Part shown: positions 61,426-64,000 of the stretch, piece by piece
Layout: the number at the start of each line of letters is the position of its first letter
Position numbering within the stretch: position 1 is the stretch's first letter
Made by a program: the position numbers and the translations under genes
The notes under the pieces: model-generated
What the model saw: the letters and a program-made list of their open reading frames with translations, nothing else
Told to the model about the DNA's origin: nothing
The model's database searches: none
NCBI RefSeq assembly: GCF_901875555.1
Contig: NZ_CABFMD010000031.1
Span: forward strand, 1 to 64,000
Length of the DNA stretch: 64,000 bases
Source: Streptococcus parasanguinis
Lineage (GTDB): Bacteria; Bacillota; Bacilli; Lactobacillales; Streptococcaceae
Direction: 5' to 3'

Positions 61426-62556
61426 ATGCATACACAACCAACGTCCGCTTATGTCCACATTCCATTTTGTACCCAGATTTGTTTTTATTGTGATTTTTCG
61501 AAGGTCTTTATTAAGAACCAACCAGTCGATGCATATTTGGAGCATTTGATCCAAGAATTTCGTCGGGAAGAAATCACACACTTACGAACTCTCTATATTG
61601 GGGGTGGGACACCGACAGCTCTAACCGCGGATCAGCTAGCCTATGTGCTCAAGGAGCTGACCAAGTCGCTTGATCTGTCTCAGATGGAAGAGCTGACGAT
61701 CGAGGCCAATCCTGGTGATTTGGATCCGGATAAGATTGCGGTTATGAAGGATTCGCCAGTTAATCGGGTTTCATTGGGCGTGCAGACTTTTGATAATCGC
61801 TTGCTCAAGAAGATTGGTCGAAGCCACCAAGAGCAGGACATTTATGACAATATCGACCGTCTGAAACTGGCTGGTTTTGACAATATTTCGATCGACCTCA
61901 TCTACGCGCTTCCGACACAAACCATGGAGCAGGTCAAGGAAAATGTTGCTAAGGCTCTTGCCCTCGATATTCCCCACATGAGTCTTTATAGCTTGATTCT
62001 GGAGAATCACACAGTCTTTATGAATCGCATGAGACGGGGTAAACTTCCTCTACCTAAAGAGGAGTTGGAAGCAGAGATGTTTGAATACATTATTCAGGAG
62101 TTGGAGCGAGCGGGCTTTGAGCATTACGAAATTTCCAATTTCTCCAAGCCTGGTTTTGAAAGTCGGCACAATCTCATGTATTGGGATAATGCCGAGTATT
62201 ATGGTCTGGGAGCTGGTGCATCCGGCTATGTTAACGGTGTTCGCTACAAGAATCATGGGCCTATCCGTCACTATATGCAGGCTGTCGAAGAGGGAAATGC
62301 GCGTGTCCAAGAAGAGCATCTGACTCAGACAGAAATGATGGAAGAAGAGATGTTTCTAGGACTACGTAAGAAAACAGGCGTTTCCAAGAAGCGCTTTGAA
62401 GAAAAGTTTGGTGTGGATTTTGACCAACAGTATGGACCAGTGGTTGAGGAATTGACCCAGCAGGGCCTTTTGGTCCCTGACAAGGACATTGTTCGCATGA
62501 CCAAGAAAGGTCTCTTTTTAGGAGACACTGTAGCAGAGAAGTTTATTTTGGAGTAG
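61426..62556 (+). CDS. hemW: HemW, radical SAM heme chaperone-type protein
   Basis: A 376-residue protein related to oxygen-independent coproporphyrinogen oxidase but with the HemW-type FeS motif CxxxCxFC: YVHIPFCTQICFYCDFSKV. Also GGGTPTALTADQL and GVQTFDNRLLKKIGR. Known HemW proteins bind heme. ATG 61426 fits the family start; the frame runs 36 codons further upstream through promoter sequence. The thioesterase gene follows after three bases. Confidence 0.92.
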   Translation: MHTQPTSAYVHIPFCTQICFYCDFSKVFIKNQPVDAYLEHLIQEFRREEITHLRTLYIGGGTPTALTADQLAYVLKELTKSLDLSQMEELTIEANPGDLDPDKIAVMKDSPVNRVSLGVQTFDNRLLKKIGRSHQEQDIYDNIDRLKLAGFDNISIDLIYALPTQTMEQVKENVAKALALDIPHMSLYSLILENHTVFMNRMRRGKLPLPKEELEAEMFEYIIQELERAGFEHYEISNFSKPGFESRHNLMYWDNAEYYGLGAGASGYVNGVRYKNHGPIRHYMQAVEEGNARVQEEHLTQTEMMEEEMFLGLRKKTGVSKKRFEEKFGVDFDQQYGPVVEELTQQGLLVPDKDIVRMTKKGLFLGDTVAEKFILE

Positions 62557-62559
62557 AAG

Positions 62560-63315
62560 ATGGCAAAAACATTTGAATATAGCATGAAAATTCCGTTTGA
62601 TATGAGCGATGTCAATGGGTTTATTAAGATTCCCCAATTGATCTTGCTGTCTTTACAGGTATCGGGCATGCAATCGATTGAGCTGGGCATGAGTGATATG
62701 TACATTCTAGAGAATTACAATCTAGTCTGGATTATCACGGATTACAATATGAAGATCGGGCGTCTCCCTGTGTTTGATGAGAAGATCACCATCGAAACTT
62801 ATGCCATGAGTCACAATCGCCTTTTCTGCTACCGGGCTTTTAACATCAAGGATGAAGCAGGAAATACTATCATTGAGATGGTCGCGACCTTTGTCTTGAT
62901 GGATCGGGATACGCGCAAGGTCCATCCTGTTATGAGCGAAATCACGGATGCCTTTGACTCTGAATTTTCTAAAACCATGCTCCGTGGACCTCGTTTCAAA
63001 GAATTGGAAGGCGGAGTAGAGCAAGAATATCTGGTTCGTTTTTATGATTTGGATATGAACGGGCATGTCAACAATAGCAAGTACTTGGACTGGGTCTTTG
63101 AGGTCATGGGAGCAGACTTCTTAACTCACCATGTCCCTAAAAAAGTCCATCTGAAATATGTCAAAGAAGTACTGGCAGGAGGTGCCATCACCTCACAATA
63201 TGAACAAGAGGGCTTAACGACACTGCACCAAATTACCTCAGACGGGCATATCAATGCTCAAGCAGAGATCGAGTGGGAAGAAGTGAAAGAAAAGGGTTGG
63301 ACTTATGGAAACTAG
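62560..63315 (+). CDS. acyl-ACP thioesterase
   Basis: A 251-residue double hot-dog protein of the FatA family. Motifs: FEYSMKIPFDMSDVNGF at the start, WIITDYNMKIGRLP, and the second half YLVRFYDLDMNGHVNNSKYL with the catalytic Asn-His. It releases fatty acids from ACP; in streptococci it follows hemW. It overlaps the next gene by 11 bases. Confidence 0.92.
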   Translation: MAKTFEYSMKIPFDMSDVNGFIKIPQLILLSLQVSGMQSIELGMSDMYILENYNLVWIITDYNMKIGRLPVFDEKITIETYAMSHNRLFCYRAFNIKDEAGNTIIEMVATFVLMDRDTRKVHPVMSEITDAFDSEFSKTMLRGPRFKELEGGVEQEYLVRFYDLDMNGHVNNSKYLDWVFEVMGADFLTHHVPKKVHLKYVKEVLAGGAITSQYEQEGLTTLHQITSDGHINAQAEIEWEEVKEKGWTYGN

Positions 63316-63991
63316 AAGATTAAAAAATAAAAAACAGGAGCTTGAAAGCTACCAAAAACGGGTCATGGCCTATGCCAAGCGTCAAAAGAACCCTTTCTAC
63401 ATGTTGGGAGATTGGCTCTTGACTCTTTGTGCTTTGGGCATCATTCTGGTGGAAGAAATTTATAAATTTTTCCGCTACCGTTTGAATTTAGAGAGTTTTA
63501 GTCGCTTTTTAAGAGAAGATGTGCGCTGGTATCGCGTTTGGATCCATTTCACCTTGGCCTTTCTCTTGCCTGTTGTGATCTTTTCAGTCGGTATTACCAG
63601 TCAATCAGGCTCCTTCTGGTCTAATTTCTATCATCGTTTGTCTCAAGGTGTGCTCTTTAGCACAACCGTCAGTCTCGCTGCGACCTTAGTAACAGATTTT
63701 GTAGAAAATTTGCAACCGGAAACCAAGTCAGACGGCCGAAACCGGAGTAGCAAACGCACCGTTTATCAAATCAGTGTGGATCAGGCGACCGTCATTGGTC
63801 TCTTGGTGACTATTGTCATTCTTATGGTAGCATCCTTCTTGTTCACTCAATCGGGAAGTCAAGGGATCAATTTTACTGGTTTGATCCTACAGTTTGTCCT
63901 TTATGCTGGTGCTCTACTTCTGTATGGTTCTGGTGGACGAGTGGACGCTGAAAAATTGAAAGAAGAAGCAGAGACAGAAAGGAAAGAATAA
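63305..63991 (+). CDS. conserved membrane protein of unknown function
   Basis: A 228-residue protein with basic N-terminus and four or five membrane segments (for example GDWLLTLCALGIILVEEIY, WIHFTLAFLLPVVIFSVGI, TVIGLLVTIVILMVASFLF, LILQFVLYAGALLLYG). Operon with the thioesterase by overlap. Family not identified. Confidence 0.75.
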   Translation: METRRLKNKKQELESYQKRVMAYAKRQKNPFYMLGDWLLTLCALGIILVEEIYKFFRYRLNLESFSRFLREDVRWYRVWIHFTLAFLLPVVIFSVGITSQSGSFWSNFYHRLSQGVLFSTTVSLAATLVTDFVENLQPETKSDGRNRSSKRTVYQISVDQATVIGLLVTIVILMVASFLFTQSGSQGINFTGLILQFVLYAGALLLYGSGGRVDAEKLKEEAETERKE

Positions 63992-64000
63992 ATGCACTAC
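63992..64000 (+). CDS. start of a gene cut by the window end
   Basis: ATG immediately after the preceding stop, with AAAGGAAAGAA as RBS; only Met-His-Tyr is visible. In related streptococci a NagD-type HAD hydrolase follows here, but three codons cannot prove it. Confidence 0.4.

Overview
The window looks like a chromosomal stretch of an oral viridans Streptococcus of the mitis/sanguinis type; S. parasanguinis or S. australis relatives fit best, but the species is a guess. Reasons: low-GC sequence, strong AGGAGG ribosome binding sites, extended -10 promoters, and streptococcal gene blocks such as murB-potABCD, rplU-prp-rpmA, LysR-lspA-RluA family, proBAC, hom-thrB and hemW-thioesterase.

The first 17 kb are accessory and decayed. 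An IS3-family element with frameshifts (1-1019) has cut into a small membrane gene. Then comes a lantibiotic locus of the salivaricin B type, reduced to its two-component system (1178-3243) and its immunity ABC transporter (3734-6125). The lantibiotic leader is fused in frame to the tail of the exporter, so the modification enzyme and most of the exporter have been deleted. Gene remnants, an SH3-type lipoprotein, a repressor without its DNA-binding half and a NADAR gene without its 5' half follow. Between 8.2 and 16.6 kb lies a type VII secretion LXG toxin island. It holds a Lap1-like targeting protein broken by a stop inside its FxxxD motif, a Lap2-like protein, an LXG toxin whose tip resembles ADP-ribosyl cyclases, a probable immunity protein, and a tail of orphan toxin tips and orphan immunity genes, several with lost start codons or frameshifts. 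A 40-bp sequence from the 3' end of the NADAR gene is present at both edges of the island. Repeated sequence blocks join the orphan tips to the main toxin gene, which suggests tip exchange by recombination.

From 16.6 kb on the window is mostly housekeeping: an M42 aminopeptidase, an oligopeptide-binding lipoprotein, argG-argH, a wall-anchored Xaa-Pro peptidase, trxA, an intracellular alpha-amylase, an M20 peptidase of RocB type, an ABC exporter, DegV and TetR proteins, an HD hydrolase, a CPBP protease, a polysaccharide deacetylase, hom-thrB, murB, potABCD (spermidine/putrescine import), a cysteine desulfurase with thiI, rplU-prp-rpmA with the L21 leader, a galactitol-type PTS, a LysR regulator, lspA, a pseudouridine synthase, proBAC, an ABC-F protein, hemW, an acyl-ACP thioesterase and a membrane protein. 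Most units are short operons closed by clear intrinsic terminators.

Non-coding signals worth attention are an attenuator with a three-codon upstream ORF in front of the ABC-F gene, a structured leader-like region between murB and potA, a pair of MITE-like repeats with terminal inverted repeats (17.8 and 45.3 kb), and a pair of 174-bp hairpin-rich repeats (32.5 and 56.1 kb). I saw no tRNA, rRNA or CRISPR array.
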